A stretch of 64,000 bases of DNA, from assembly GCF_904849725.1 (NCBI RefSeq), contig NC_058523.1, positions 169,056,689 to 169,120,688 of the forward strand, in the 5' to 3' direction. This document shows, piece by piece, positions 1 to 10,850 of the stretch. Under the pieces are notes generated by a model, which saw only the letters and a program-made list of their open reading frames with translations, searched no databases and was not told the origin of the DNA. The first letter of the stretch is position 1. Every line of letters begins with the position of its first letter. The translations under genes and the position numbers were made by a program. The DNA is from Hordeum vulgare subsp. vulgare (taxonomy: Eukaryota; Streptophyta; Magnoliopsida; Poales; Poaceae).

Positions 1-830
1 CCATGAAGAACAGAGTACGCATGGTTGAACGATTTGGAGTCGTTCGCATACCCCACGGGACGGATGGTAATTCTTCTACCCATGCGCCAGCGGCATATTT
101 TAGGTATCTCATCAGTCGGGGCTTCAATCCTTGAAGTATCATAGCATTCACCCGTCCGCCTGCCTGTTCGACTACAGGTGCGGCACGGAGGTGTATTTAA
201 CCCGAGTACTTTGGGATTGACAGAACTCGCAGAACTCATCCGATTCTAAGTTGGTTCCGTTGTCGGCGATGACGTCCTGAGGGACACCGAATCTGAAGAT
301 GATCTGCCGAATGAAGCTGATGCCAGTCGCCGCGTCCAAGTTTTTGATGGGTTTAGCTTCGACCCACTTGGTGAACTTATCCACCACTTGGTAAATCCAC
401 TTCTCCCCGTGCGCAAAGGGCTGACCATGTTGAGGCCCCATATGGCGAATGGCCAAGTGAGCGGAATTGTATTCAGCACGGATGCAGGCTTGTGCGACTG
501 ATTCTTGTAGAACTGGCATCCGACACACAGGTCCACCAAGTCCCTTGCTACCTCATTGGCTCGGGGCCAACAAAAACCTGGTCGAAAGACCTTGGCCACC
601 AAGGTCCGTGAGGACGCGTGATGTCCACACGTTCTCGAGTAGATCTCGTGCAGGATTTGTAGTCGTTCCTCTCGGGAGATGCACTTTTGGCTAACTCTTG
701 TAACACTCTTCTTGTACAGTTTGTCTCCGAGTACTTCGAAAGCTTTAGAGTGTCGAACCATTTGGTGGGCTTCCTTTTCATTCTCTGGAAGCTCTTGCCA
801 CAACAAGTAAGCCACGTAAGGTTGTGTCCT
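1..830 (-). pseudogene. Gypsy element D, integrase fragment
   Basis: This stretch encodes on the minus strand the integrase of a Ty3/Gypsy retrotransposon, the enzyme that inserts the cDNA into the host chromosome. Positions 815-500 carry the H-H-C-C zinc-binding domain (His pair in 'GHHASSRT', Cys pair in 'CVGCQF'). A frameshift near 500 moves the catalytic core to the 172-528 frame, where 'VVDKFTKWVEAKP' and 'ADNGTN' hold the first two acidic residues of the DDE triad. Positions 1-170 match the region after the core in element C but are decayed. The fragment runs off the left edge and is cut at 830 by the Copia element; the reading resumes at 17552. It is a pseudogene; the superfamily is secure, the family name is not assigned. 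Confidence 0.85.
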
Positions 831-2244
831 GAAAGTGCGTTATATCGACTAGAGGGGGGGTGAATAGGAGATTTTTAGAATTTCATCACTGAGGAAATTC
901 CTTTTGAGGAAATTCCTCACTGATGACTAACTTACAGCGGAAACAGTTAAGGATCAGTCGTGCAATCGTTCACAACAGCAGTATTACAGAGTGAAGATTA
1001 TGAAAACAGATTGCACAGTAAGCAGGCACGCAGAATACAGATGATGATTAACTATTGTGAAGAATTTGGGGTTGAGGAAATTCGGAGAAAGTCTTCAGCA
1101 AATTCTTCAAACAGTCACAGTGAAAGTCATCAACACATAATACAGAGAAAGTAAAGAGTTGAGGAATTAGAACCCGATTCTTGGTGAAGACTGTTGTTGA
1201 TGACCCAGTTCCAACTGCTGTGACAGTTGTACATCTGGTTTGGAGCGGCTTGGTATTGAAACCAAAGGACACCCAGTCCCGGGACACACAGTCCCTACCG
1301 TATTCTCCTTGAGCTAAGGACACACAGTCCTCGCCCAACACTCGTGGTAAGTCTTCAGGGCAGACTTCCAGACCCTCACAAACACGGTCACCCGGCGATC
1401 CACAATTGACTGCTGGATTGCTCTAGACCATGACGCCTAGCCGTCTGGAGGATGCACAGTCCTCAAAGGTAAAAGGCTTCAGTCCCACACAGGAACAACT
1501 TCTTCAGTGATGCTCAATCACTAGGTTTGGTTTGTGGTTTCGGTGGGTGGTGTATGTCCTCACTGATGATTTACTCTCGAAGGCTCTGAGGAATTGGGTT
1601 GCTCTTATGACAAGTGTCAGTTTCTAACGGAGCAGCCAACCAGCTAGTGGTTGTGGGGGGCGACTATTTATAGCCTGGGAGCATCCCGACATGATTTGAC
1701 ACTAATGCCCTTAAATAATATGACCGTTGGAGGGGATAAGACCAGTGACTTGGCGTGGCTATCGAAACGGTCGGGACCCTCAACTGTGAGAGTCCTCATG
1801 TCACTCATATTCCTCACTTGAGGCTTTTGGTAGGATTTGGCTTGAGTTGAGCATCATGAGGAAATTCATTCCATAGCGTTACTTTGACCCCCTTTAACAG
1901 TACGGTGTTCCTATTCATCAAATGCGAAGAAAGTAAAACAGAAAACGTAAATCTTCACGCTTCAATTTCTTCAAAATTATTTTCTTCAGGAACCACCGAT
2001 CTTCTCAATATCAATATCTTCATGAGGAATATCAATTTCATCGCAGATTCCTCGTGATTCATTTCTTCAGCTTCAGACCAATTTCTTCAACTGAAGATAT
2101 ACATTTTTAGGGGTTGATATTCTTCAAATATCTCAAACTCCTCAATGACTTATAGATCATGTGTACACCTATAAACACATTATATACTTAACCTATAAGT
2201 CTTCAAACCACCAAAATCACTAAGGGGCACTAGATGCACTTACA
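831..2244 (-). repeat. 3' LTR of the Copia element
   Basis: 1,414-bp LTR that starts TGAAAGTGCG and ends ACTTACA on the plus strand. It is repeated almost exactly at 16137-17551. A minus-strand TATA box (CTATAAATAG) lies at 1664-1673. The sequence is rich in the word TGAGGAA and its complement. Confidence 0.95.
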
Positions 2245-2260
2245 ATCTCCCCCTTTTTGG
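2245..2260 (-). other. Polypurine tract
   Basis: On the minus strand CCAAAAAGGGGGAGAT lies directly before the 3' LTR. This is the expected place and composition for the plus-strand primer of reverse transcription, and it fixes the element orientation. Confidence 0.85.
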
Positions 2261-2770
2261 TGGTTGATGACAAGTAGGTTAAGTCTTCAACAGGGATCAA
2301 AAATATGAAGTGTAAATACTCAATTGAGGAATTTGAAGACAAGATTCAGAGAGACTCCCCCTGAAGATGTGCATACCTTGAGGATTTTGCTTTTATAGCA
2401 TATGCACATTGATGATTTATATCATGGAGATCTCCCCCTGAATCTTGTAAATCATGCATACATATAACATATCATATGAAGAAAATGAAGATGCATGATG
2501 GCAAATGGTATCTGACGAATTCCAGCATGCGTGCATTAAAACTTGAGGAATAAGCATGTGAAGAAAAACGTTCAAAAAGCGTCAGAGTACCATCGGGCTT
2601 AAGTTACAACTCATTACATAAAAACTTCAGAAGAGCCAAGAGTTTGTAAATTAAATATAGTTCATAAGCCCCAAAAATAAATCCCGTTTGAAGACTAACT
2701 CTCAAGTTTCTCCCCCTTTGTCATCAAGTGACAAAAAGGGACAAACTGAGGACTAACGCCCGTGAAGACT
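2261..2770 (-). other. 3' noncoding region of the Copia element
   Basis: About 510 bp between the end of the 3' ORF and the polypurine tract. I see no convincing ORF. It contains repeated CCCCCT/AGGGGG tracts (near 2245, 2350, 2430 and 2710) resembling extra polypurine tracts, and many TGAGGAA/TGAAGA words. Confidence 0.5.
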
Positions 2771-5082
2771 TCATTTCTTTGCGGTTGATGAAGATCCTTG
2801 GCGCTTCTTGGGTGTAGTCTTCTTCCTTGGGCCTGTTCCGGTGTCGAGTTGTTCCTCATCAGATTCAGCGGTGCGGAATGACGAGAAGGAGCTGTCTTCA
2901 AGATCTGGCACTGGAATTGGCCTGAACTTCTTCTTGGGAGGCCACGACCACTCAAAGTCTTGCTCAAAGTTCATTTCTTCAAGCTCAGTCTGGGTCTTCA
3001 GATGTGCAAGAGTAGCCCAGGTGCAATCGAAAACCTCATGCAGATAGTGATGATTATGTTTCACAGAGTTCTGGGTCTCAGTGAGGGTTTTCACAATGGC
3101 ACCAAACTGGCGTTTGACCCATTTGTGGTTGTGATCTACCTTCTGATGAAGACTGAGAGGAAGCTCTCTGGTGTTTAGCACGCGAGGAGGAACAGGGCTG
3201 GGTGGACGAGTCTCAGTATCGTCCCATGAAGAATATGCGCCTGGCTCTTTAAACTGGCCATCAAGAGGCCTGCTGCCTTCATCAATCACAGACTTTCCTT
3301 TTCCCTCAATGGGCTCTAAAGTCTTCTTGTTGACCCGAATAGGAGGCATATAACAAACATGGTTCTGGAAATCTGCGTGGAAGTTGATGCCTGTCCTTGT
3401 CCTGAGGAATCTCATGATCCATGGTGCATAAATTTTGTGATCATAGGGGCACATTGCATTGTCAGCCAAAGTCCTCAAGAAGAAATCATGGATATTCATG
3501 GGGATACCATGAATGATGTTGAAGAGGATATTCTTCATGAGGCCGACAACATCTTCTTCATCGTCATGGCCTTTGATTGGCGCGAGCACACTGCAGAGAA
3601 TGCGGTAGACAGACCGGGGTGTGTACTTGAGCTCATGGACGAGGAATGTGGTTCTTGAGGGTTTTCCTGCAGCCAAAGGCTTCATGAGGACTTCCATCAT
3701 TCCCTTTGGCAGCTCACGCTCACCATAAAGCTTCACTGCCCCATCTGAAGGAATTGGTACGGGCAGTTCTCTAAGGAGTTCAGACGCTGGAGCCTTGTAG
3801 TGAGTGTTTTGGGTCATCCAGTCGAACACCCAAGTGTTGATGTCATCAGGATTGCCCGAGATGTGCAGAGTTGCATAGAACTGAAGATTAAGCTCACTAT
3901 TCCAATCTGATATGTCTGAGCACATAGGGAGCAAACCTGCATCATGGAATACACTGAGGACTGGTTCCATGCAGGGAATTTCTTCAAGTTCATCATGAGG
4001 AATGTGCCTGTGCTGGAATATCTTGTTGCGTCCACAGAGCACAGAAGCATAGTAGTTCATCTGAGTCCTTGTCCAAAACTTCAGATGCCTCATTTTAGGC
4101 TTGTCATAGGGATTCTCTCCGATGAAATACATGCGTTCCTCAAAGAAATTTTCTTTCTGAAACTTTGGCCGTTTCGAGAATGGCTGGCGCTGAACTGGCA
4201 TGATATTGTGCTGAGGAATGGGAGGGGAAACAACCATGGCAGTCTCGGGGTTGAGCACAATGAAGTCATTGTCAGGGGCGGGAACATTTTCTTCAGCAGT
4301 TTCCTCAGGTTGAGGAATTTCATCAGCTGGTATTTCTTGCTCTGGCTGAGCTTCAGGCTGAGGAATTTCTTCTTCCTTTTCAGCTTGAGGAGTTTGGTCA
4401 TCCTGTTCAGTGGGAGGAGCCTGCTCAGACTGGACATTTTCTTCAGCTTGGTTTTCATCAGCTGACTTTGTGGCAGAAGCAGATTCATCAGCTGCTGCAG
4501 CTGAAGCTTGAGTAGTCTCTGTCTGAGGAACATGAGGTTGAGGACTTTCATCAATCTGGATTTCCTCATCGGTATGCTCCTCAGAGGCAGCATCCTTCAT
4601 TTCCTCATCTACCCTTGTAGTTTGGTCACCAATGACGACCATTTCATATGAAGGTGCAACATTTAGAGGCACCGGGTCCAGAGGGGCAGATACTTCAGTT
4701 TCCTTGAGGCATTTTGCCTCAATCTTTTCTTCTGCTAAGGAAGCTTTTCTCTTCTTCGCTTCCTTCTCAGCAGCTCTTGTCTTTTTCGCGTCTGATGCAG
4801 ACGGGATTAACTTCTTCACCTTTGAAGCTTTTGGTGAAGGTGTTTTCTCTACAGATTCTTCAGCTGGTAGTGAGGAACCAGCTGGAACAGAGTCATCAAC
4901 CTGCTTTGGTGAAGCAGCTGGATCAGGAGCAGTTGCATCAGGGGTTGCAATTTCATCAGTGGCGGTCTCGGTGATGATTTCATCAATGGCCGGCTCATCA
5001 GCACGGCACTCTTGGTATTGTTCCTCAGCTTGAGGAATTTCCTCCTCATCAGGAGATACATCTTCTGGCTGCTCAACCAGGG
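2771..5082 (-). pseudogene. Large 3' ORF of the Copia element, C-terminal part
   Basis: Minus-strand reading frame open from the solo-LTR junction at 5082 down to a stop at 2771, about 770 codons. The N-terminal third is acidic, rich in Glu, Gln, Pro and Ser with Lys-rich patches (low complexity, probably disordered). The middle (about 4150-3300) is a folded-looking region rich in Trp, Tyr and His. The C-terminus is basic with several KK/RK clusters (nuclear-localization-like). I see no catalytic motif, signal peptide or membrane span, so it does not look like a classical Env. Position downstream of pol fits the extra ORF of SIRE/Maximus-type elements; its function is unknown. Removing the solo LTR and one copy of CAGGG joins this frame in register to 7779-9171. 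Confidence 0.7.
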
Positions 5083-5507
5083 TGAAAAGGACGTGGATGT
5101 CGCCTAGAGGGGGGGTGAATAGGCGCTTTAAAATAGTTAAGGTTTAGGCTTGAACAAATGCGGAATAAAACTACCGTTTAATATGTCAAGCACAAAACCT
5201 ACAAACAACTAGGCTCACCTATGTGCACCAACAACTTATGCTAAGCATGATAAACAACTAAGTGATAGCAAGATATATTACAATAAACAATATGTCTATC
5301 ACAAAGTAAAGTGCATAAGCAAAGGGTTCGGGTAAGAGATAACCGAGGCACGGGGAGACGATGATGTATCCCGAAGTTCACACCCTTGCGGATGCTAATC
5401 TCCGTTAGAGCGGTGTGGAGGCACAATGCTCCCCAAGATGCCACTAAGGCCACCGTAATCTCCTCACGCCCTCGCACAATGCAAGATGCCGTGATTCCAC
5501 TAAGGGA

Positions 5508-5618
5508 CCCTTGAGGGCGGTCACCGAACCCGTACAAATGGCAACCCTTGGGGGCGGTCACCGAACCCGTACACGTGGCAACCCTTGGGGGCGGTTACCG
5601 GTACCCGTACAAATTGCT
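5508..5618. repeat. 37-bp tandem repeat, three copies
   Basis: Three head-to-tail units start at 5508, 5545 and 5582, each with CCCTTG followed by GGGCGGT and an ACCCGTACA core. The third is more diverged. They lie in the transcribed part of the solo LTR, downstream of its TATA box. Confidence 0.8.
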
Positions 5619-6138
5619 CGGGGCAATCTCCACAACCTAATTGGAGACCCCGACGCTTCCCGGAGCTTCACACCACACTGATTGAGCTCCGAGACACCAC
5701 CAAGCTTCTAGGACGCCAAAGCATCCACGAAGAACAATATCAAGGGTACTAAGTACCAAAGGTAGTAAGCTTCTCAACTTCTCACTTCCACGTATCACCG
5801 TGGAGAACTCAAACCGATGCAACTAATGCAATGGCAAGAACACACGAAGTGGTCAAGTCCCTCACACTCAAATCCCTCCACAACAACAAAAGCTATGGAG
5901 AAATATGAGAGGAAGAACAAGGAGCTCACAAAGAACTCCAAGATCAAGATCCAAGGGGTTCCCCTCACATAGAGGAGAAAGTGATTGGTGGAGATGTGGA
6001 TCTAGATCTCCTCTCTCTTTTCCCTCAAGAACAAGCAAGAATCATTGGAGGGATTGAGAGTAATCAAGCTCTAAGAATGTCAACAATGGAGATAGAACAA
6101 GAGCTCAACTAATGGATAAGGCCAAGGGGGAAGAAGAC

Positions 6139-6153
6139 CCCCTTTATATAGTG
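6139..6153 (-). promoter_or_regulatory. TATA box of the solo LTR
   Basis: Minus-strand CACTATATAAAGGGG is a strong plant-type TATA box. It lies just downstream, in transcription sense, of the palindrome array at 6196-6456, as expected for the U3/R boundary. Confidence 0.7.
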
Positions 6154-6195
6154 GGGGGAAGAATCAGACCGTTACCCCCACTCTCTGCCCGAGCT

Positions 6196-6456
6196 CCAGC
6201 GGTACTACCGTTGGCTGCAGCGGTACTACCGCTGGCACTCCAGCGGTACTACCGCTGGCCCCAGCGGTACTACCGCTGGGCCCCTGGTAGTGCAAAGGCA
6301 CTACCACCGCCAAGAAAGTCTTCACAAAAAGGTCCGTCCACGAACAACCGCTAGGCAGGCGGTACTAAGCTCCTGGAGCGGTACTACCGCTGACCAGGGG
6401 CGGTACTACCGCGAGCGCCAGCGGTACTACCGCTAGGTCCAGCGGTACTACCGCTC
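6196..6456. repeat. Array of nine GCGGTACTACCGC palindromes
   Basis: The 15-mer AGCGGTACTACCGCT (7-bp arms around one base) recurs at 6196, 6217, 6240, 6261, 6377, 6420 and 6441, with variants at 6359 and 6399. Spacing is about 21 bp within each cluster. Each unit is an inverted repeat. The array lies 45-315 bp upstream of the minus-strand TATA box, the place of an enhancer in U3. Whether a protein binds it is not known from sequence. Confidence 0.9.
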
Positions 6457-7093
6457 GCCACTGAAACAGCCATAACTTTCGCATACGAGCTCCGAATCGA
6501 GCAAACCCAAGCTTGTTGGATTCAGGACGAAACCTTAAGACCATGCGGTTATGAATATGCCAATGATATAAAGATGTGAGTCCTCTAAGAATGAAGAACC
6601 GGCAAAAACTCCAACATCGAAAACATCATAGTAGTTGCATATGGACTCCGTTTTCGATGAACTCGAGCTTGTCACGAAGATGACCATAAGCTCTAAAACT
6701 CACAAAGAGAAACACCAAACAAGAACCAAGAAGTATGATGCAAGGATGCAAATGGTTTGAGCTCTCAACGAACGATACGATCAAGCTACTCACTTGAGAG
6801 CCCCCCTTGATAGAACAGCAATCTATCCTAACCAGACAACCTATCAAGGGCAAACCTATACCTTGCACCTCGTCCTCTTGAGCTAGATGATGATGATCTT
6901 GGCTTCCTCAAGATGGACCACCTTTCTTGATTGTGTTGGCTTGATGAAGACTAGTTGATTGCTCCCCCATACTCACTATGGGTGAGCCACTCTTCAGCAT
7001 ATCTTCACAAGTCCATTGCCACCACAATGGACGGCAAGCTTCAAGCATGCTATCTTCGTGCTGATCCACTTGAACTTGCACATCGCAATCTTG

Positions 7094-7583
7094 ATGACGA
7101 TCACAACTTGACGTCATACTCCATGGGTTGTATGAGATCTTCCTTTTGACGCAAGCCCATGGAAACACATCTAACCCCCACATAGAACTCTCACAAAGAC
7201 CATGGGTTAGTACACAAACACGTAATGGACAATGCTTACCATACCATGGGATCACTTGATCCCTCTCGGTACATCTTGTACGCTTTGTGTGTTGATCATC
7301 TTGATTTACTCTTTGTCTGAGATCTTGAGCAACCATTGATGATGATCACAACTTGACGTCATACTCCATGGGTTGTATGAGATCTTCCCTTTGACGCAAG
7401 CCCATGGAAACACACCTAACCCCCACATAGAACTCTCACGAAGACCATGGGTTAGTACACAAACACGTAATGGACAATGCTTACCATACCATGGGATCAC
7501 TTGATCCCTCTCGATAAATCTTGTACGCTTTGTGTGTTGATCATCTTGATTTATTCTTTGTCTGAGATCTTGATCAACCATGT
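7094..7583. repeat. 245-bp tandem duplication in the solo LTR
   Basis: The block around 7099 (GATCACAACTTGACGTCATA) recurs at 7344 with few differences, giving two head-to-tail copies of about 245 bp in the distal U3 of the solo LTR. Each copy contains the palindromic core TTGACGTCA (a bZIP-type ACGT box). Confidence 0.85.
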
Positions 7584-7778
7584 GTCTCTATGACCATTCT
7601 TTGGATAATACCTTGAATACCATCTTGGTCATCATATAAACTCCTTGAACCCAACAGATGGACTTCAAGAAGTGCCTATGGACAAATCCTATAAATGTAA
7701 CTTAAAGCAACCATTAGTCCATAGGAATTGTCATCAAGTACCGAAACCACATATGGAGATATATGCTCCAACACAGGG

Positions 7779-9171
7779 GCTGAGGAGTTGGTGCTGGTTG
7801 TGGGTGTCACTTGTTGTAGTCATCAACAGCACTAGTGGCTAGTTTGATGAAATTGCGTTTGATGCTTTTGCGGTCTGACAGTTTGTCACACTTGTCAGTC
7901 AAGACTTGCAGCTCTGCCTGGGTTGACACCAATGCTTCAGGCGTCAGCTTGAGGAGATTTTGCCTGAGGAATTTCTCCTTTTTGGCCTTTGCAATCTTTG
8001 CCTGCTTGGCCTTCTGTTCCTTCCACTTGGCTTCGTTTATGAAGGTGGCCATCATGTGGCTGATGCCAGGAGGAAGTTTCAAATCATCAATGGGTGTGTT
8101 TGGGTCTTCATACCATACATTGATGAAGTCGAGGAGGACCTTGGGGTCGATGGCCAAAGGAATAGCACTGTCTGATGCTTGTGCTACCCGTTCGTGCTTG
8201 TTCCTGATGATGGCTTCCAGGGATTCATCATCATAATCATCACTTCCCTCTGATGCAGACGGGACTACGATGATTTTGCTTGGGCTGGGCAGAGGTGCAG
8301 GTTCAGTAGTTGCCAAAGTCTTCACAAGGGGTGTTGAAGACTTTGTCTCCGAGCTAGTTGCAGCTGGAAGTGAGGAGCTGGAGCTAGCAGTCGTAGGCTT
8401 CACGACTTTCTTCTGTACTGGTTTTGGAGGTGGAGCTGAGGACTTTGGTGTAGATGAGATGGGTGCTGAGGGTTTTGGCGCTGATGGTTTTGGTGTTGAC
8501 GGTTTTGGAACCGAGGGTTTTGGAGCTGAGGGTTTTGTGACAGAAGCCTGTCCAGACTTCTCTTGAGGCTTTGGAGCCTTTGGTTTTGATGGCGCAGACT
8601 GCTTTTGAGGAATCTCTGAGCCTGAAGTTTCTGCTGCTGAGGAATGAGCAGCACCGAAGGCAGCAGCTGAGGATTCATTAAATTTCTTCACTGTTGTTTC
8701 GGCTTGCTTCTTGAGCTCGGCCAGATGCCTTTCTTTTTCATCTGGGTAGTCATCAAGTGTCATAAGACTTGAGGGATGAGCTACTTGATGATCCTCAAGT
8801 GGAGCCCTTCTGCCAGGAGGCTTCAAAGCGAATTTCTTCGCATATTTTGGGGTCACAAACCTGTACTCCTTCCACTCCTTTGCCCATCTGCGTTCAATTT
8901 TCTGCAGCCTAATCTTTCTTTTAGCCATTGTCTCAGGTTCTTCATCAGGCGTGCAATAGTCCATGTATATGTCATCAGGAATATCAACAGCTGTGTTCTG
9001 CTCCAGTTTCTTTCCTCCCTTCTGTTTCCTTTCTTCCTCCATTTTCTTCAGACGAGGAATTTGCTGATGATTTTGAACTCTTGAAGATTCTGATGAGCCT
9101 TGAAGAGTTTCTTCCAGAAATGCTGCAAATGAGTTAATGTGATGAGAACCGAGAGATTCATCAGCTGACAT
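7779..9171 (-). pseudogene. Large 3' ORF of the Copia element, N-terminal part
   Basis: Minus-strand ORF starting at the ATG at 9171, with a TGA at 7807-7809; the frame then stays open to the solo-LTR junction at 7779. Before the TGA it encodes 454 residues. Features seen: a Ser/Gln/Lys-rich start, a conserved-looking block near residues 70-140 rich in Trp, Tyr and Lys, a Pro/Lys/Ser repeat with a PKPS unit (about residues 215-260), an acidic Ser/Glu/Asp patch, and a Lys-rich probable coiled coil near the end. No known catalytic domain is recognised. With 2771-5082 it forms one split ORF of about 1,230 codons broken by one stop and one insertion. The start is chosen because it follows a plausible leader and splice acceptor. 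Confidence 0.7.
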
Positions 9172-9960
9172 GTGTGTACCTATGAACAGAGTATAGTTGC
9201 GAGGAATTTGGAGAGGTCATATGCGTTCTCAGATGTGAAGAAAATGAAAAAGTTTGACAGTTTGAGGAATATAACCAGTGGTTGAGGAATTTGCTTAAGC
9301 ATATTGTTCTTGGGTTCTAGAGTTGTACAGATCCGAAAATTCGCACAATTGAGGAATCTCGTGAAAATCTTAGATGCTTAGCTAGTTCATCAATGATTGT
9401 GGTGATGGATAGTGTTTGAGGAATCATGTGCGCATCGTATCTTGAGGAAAAACAGATTTCACATGGGAGAGGTAAAATTTCAGATCTGAGCTGCTGTAAA
9501 AATGGATTATATTTACCCTAGAAGGTGCGAGTGAAGAACACGAAAGGTGGTGTTGGAGAGGCTCTTCGGTCAAGTGTCCAATGCACCCTAACTTGGCAGC
9601 AGAGGACGTCTACGGCGGCAGCGGACGTAGATGTTCTGACTCAGGCGTGATCCTGGGGGCGAAAAGGTTGAGGCAGTGAAGCTCTTCCTTGCAGGCGACA
9701 AAACAACCAGCGGTGGCGCTAGGGTTCGATGGAGAGTCTGATGGCAGGAGAGCGATGAGGCGAAGAAGAAGATACCGAGGGGGATAAGGATCATTTATAG
9801 CCCGAAAGTTACTGTTTGGCGCGAAAGTTTCGGACCGAATAGCCCTTGCCTCTACGTCTCCGCAGGACACGTGTAGCTCCCGTATGATGCGGTGGAGATA
9901 GTGGAGATCGTGGTTATCCGATCGTGGGAAGTGGAGTTCAGTTACTATTCTTTTTAAAGA
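9172..9960 (-). promoter_or_regulatory. Internal promoter and leader of the 3' ORF
   Basis: On the minus strand a TATA box (GGCTATAAATGATCC, core 9791-9800) is followed by a C/T-rich leader with the plant 5'UTR-like string AACCCTAGCG. A possible splice donor (CTAGGGTAAATATA, near 9515) and a possible acceptor (CTGTTCATAG near 9180) lie just before the ATG at 9171. This is the layout of a plant gene promoter plus leader intron, inside a retrotransposon. The promoter and the intron are predictions from sequence only. Confidence 0.45.
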
Positions 9961-10526
9961 AAACAATTTTTGAAGATTTGAGGATTTTCGTTACAAAATC
10001 ATCAGCTGACAAGGATGCAGTGACGATTTTGAACAAAGTTTCAAGTAGAACGCATATGAAGAATTGAATAGACTGGATAAGTATAGCATAGAGGGAAGGT
10101 AGGGTCCGATCACATTCACTTAGCAGAAACATCAACTTGAAGGAATAGAAATAAGTGAATGCTGTTGAGGACTCGAAATCACAGTCTACCTATGCAAATA
10201 AAAGTCATCAAGTATTTTTGAAGATTTTGTAATAGATCATCACAATGAAGAACAACTGTTTTGAAGAAAAATGCATTGTGAGGAAATTGACCATTTGAAG
10301 AAAATCAACTTGAGGAATTTCACATTGGGCGGTGGCGTTACCCACCATATAAGAATGTTGATTACAGACGCCGCGTACAATTGTCGTAGGGCCCTGAGAA
10401 TCAATTTCTTCGTTAATTTCTTCACATTCAGAGTGACTTTCTTCATCAGTTGAAGAAAAACGTTTCATCATGTGTTGCACATCTAAGTCATCAACTTTGC
10501 ATAAGTGTTAGGATGTGTGCATGTTT
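9961..10526 (-). other. Noncoding spacer between pol and the internal promoter
   Basis: About 570 bp after the RNase H stop. No supported gene is seen; short ORFs on both strands look random. The sequence is A/T-rich with frequent TGAAGA and TGAGGA words. Confidence 0.4.
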
Positions 10527-10850
10527 TTACAAAACATTTGAAGACTCTAAGATATTTAGCTCACACCGCAACTTGCAAAACCTTTTCTCATCCAAGGGCT
10601 TAGTGAAGATATCTGCCAGTTGATCATCAGTCTTCACATGGTCGATGAGGATATTACCCTTGAGGACATGGTCCTCAAGAAAATGATGACGAATCTGGAT
10701 GTGCTTGGTCTTCGAGTGCTGTACTGGGTTGTATGCAATCTTGATAGCACTCTCATTGTCACAGTAGAGAGGCACATTCTTCATGTTGATGCCGTAGTCC
10801 TTGAGGGTTTGCTTCATCCAAAGGAATTGAGCACAGCAAGAACCAGCAAC
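10527..10850 (-). pseudogene. Copia pol, end of RNase H
   Basis: Minus-strand remnant of the C-terminal RNase H domain: 'LYCDNESAI', 'HSKTKHIQIRHHF' and 'ADIFTKPL' are Copia RNase H signatures. Its frame differs from the RT frame because a deletion near 10850-10866 fused the RT end directly to the late RNase H. Roughly 110 residues expected in full-length relatives, including the first RNase H acidic residues, are missing. Confidence 0.8.

Larger units (their letters stand above)
5083..7773 (-). mobile_element. Solo LTR, 2.69 kb, inside the Copia 3' ORF
   Basis: A 2,691-bp insertion with TG...CA ends flanked by the perfect 5-bp duplication CAGGG (5078-5082 and 7774-7778). No second LTR, primer site or gag-pol is present, so it is a solo LTR, presumably left by recombination between the LTRs of a full element. 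Orientation is minus: it begins TGTTGGAGCATAT at 7773 and has a TATA box near 6146. It shares TAGAGGGGGGGTGAATAGG near one end with the 831 LTR, so it probably belongs to a related Copia clade. Internal repeats are listed separately. Confidence 0.9.

Noticed and set aside
960..1341. ORFs repeated at 16267-16678
   Set aside because: They are duplicated only because they lie in the two LTRs.
3944..4593. Hydrophobic or Leu-rich ORFs on both strands
   Set aside because: Shadows of the Glu/Gln/Pro-rich low-complexity part of the 3' ORF; no independent signals.
2771..5082. Classical viral-type envelope gene
   Set aside because: No signal peptide, membrane span or cysteine pattern is visible.
6196..6456. 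CRISPR-like regular repeats
   Set aside because: Spacers are only a few bases, units are palindromes, and the context is a plant LTR.
8270..8566. Plus-strand ORF with a Gly-Phe-Gly repeat
   Set aside because: It is the antisense shadow of the Pro/Lys/Ser repeat in the Copia 3' ORF.
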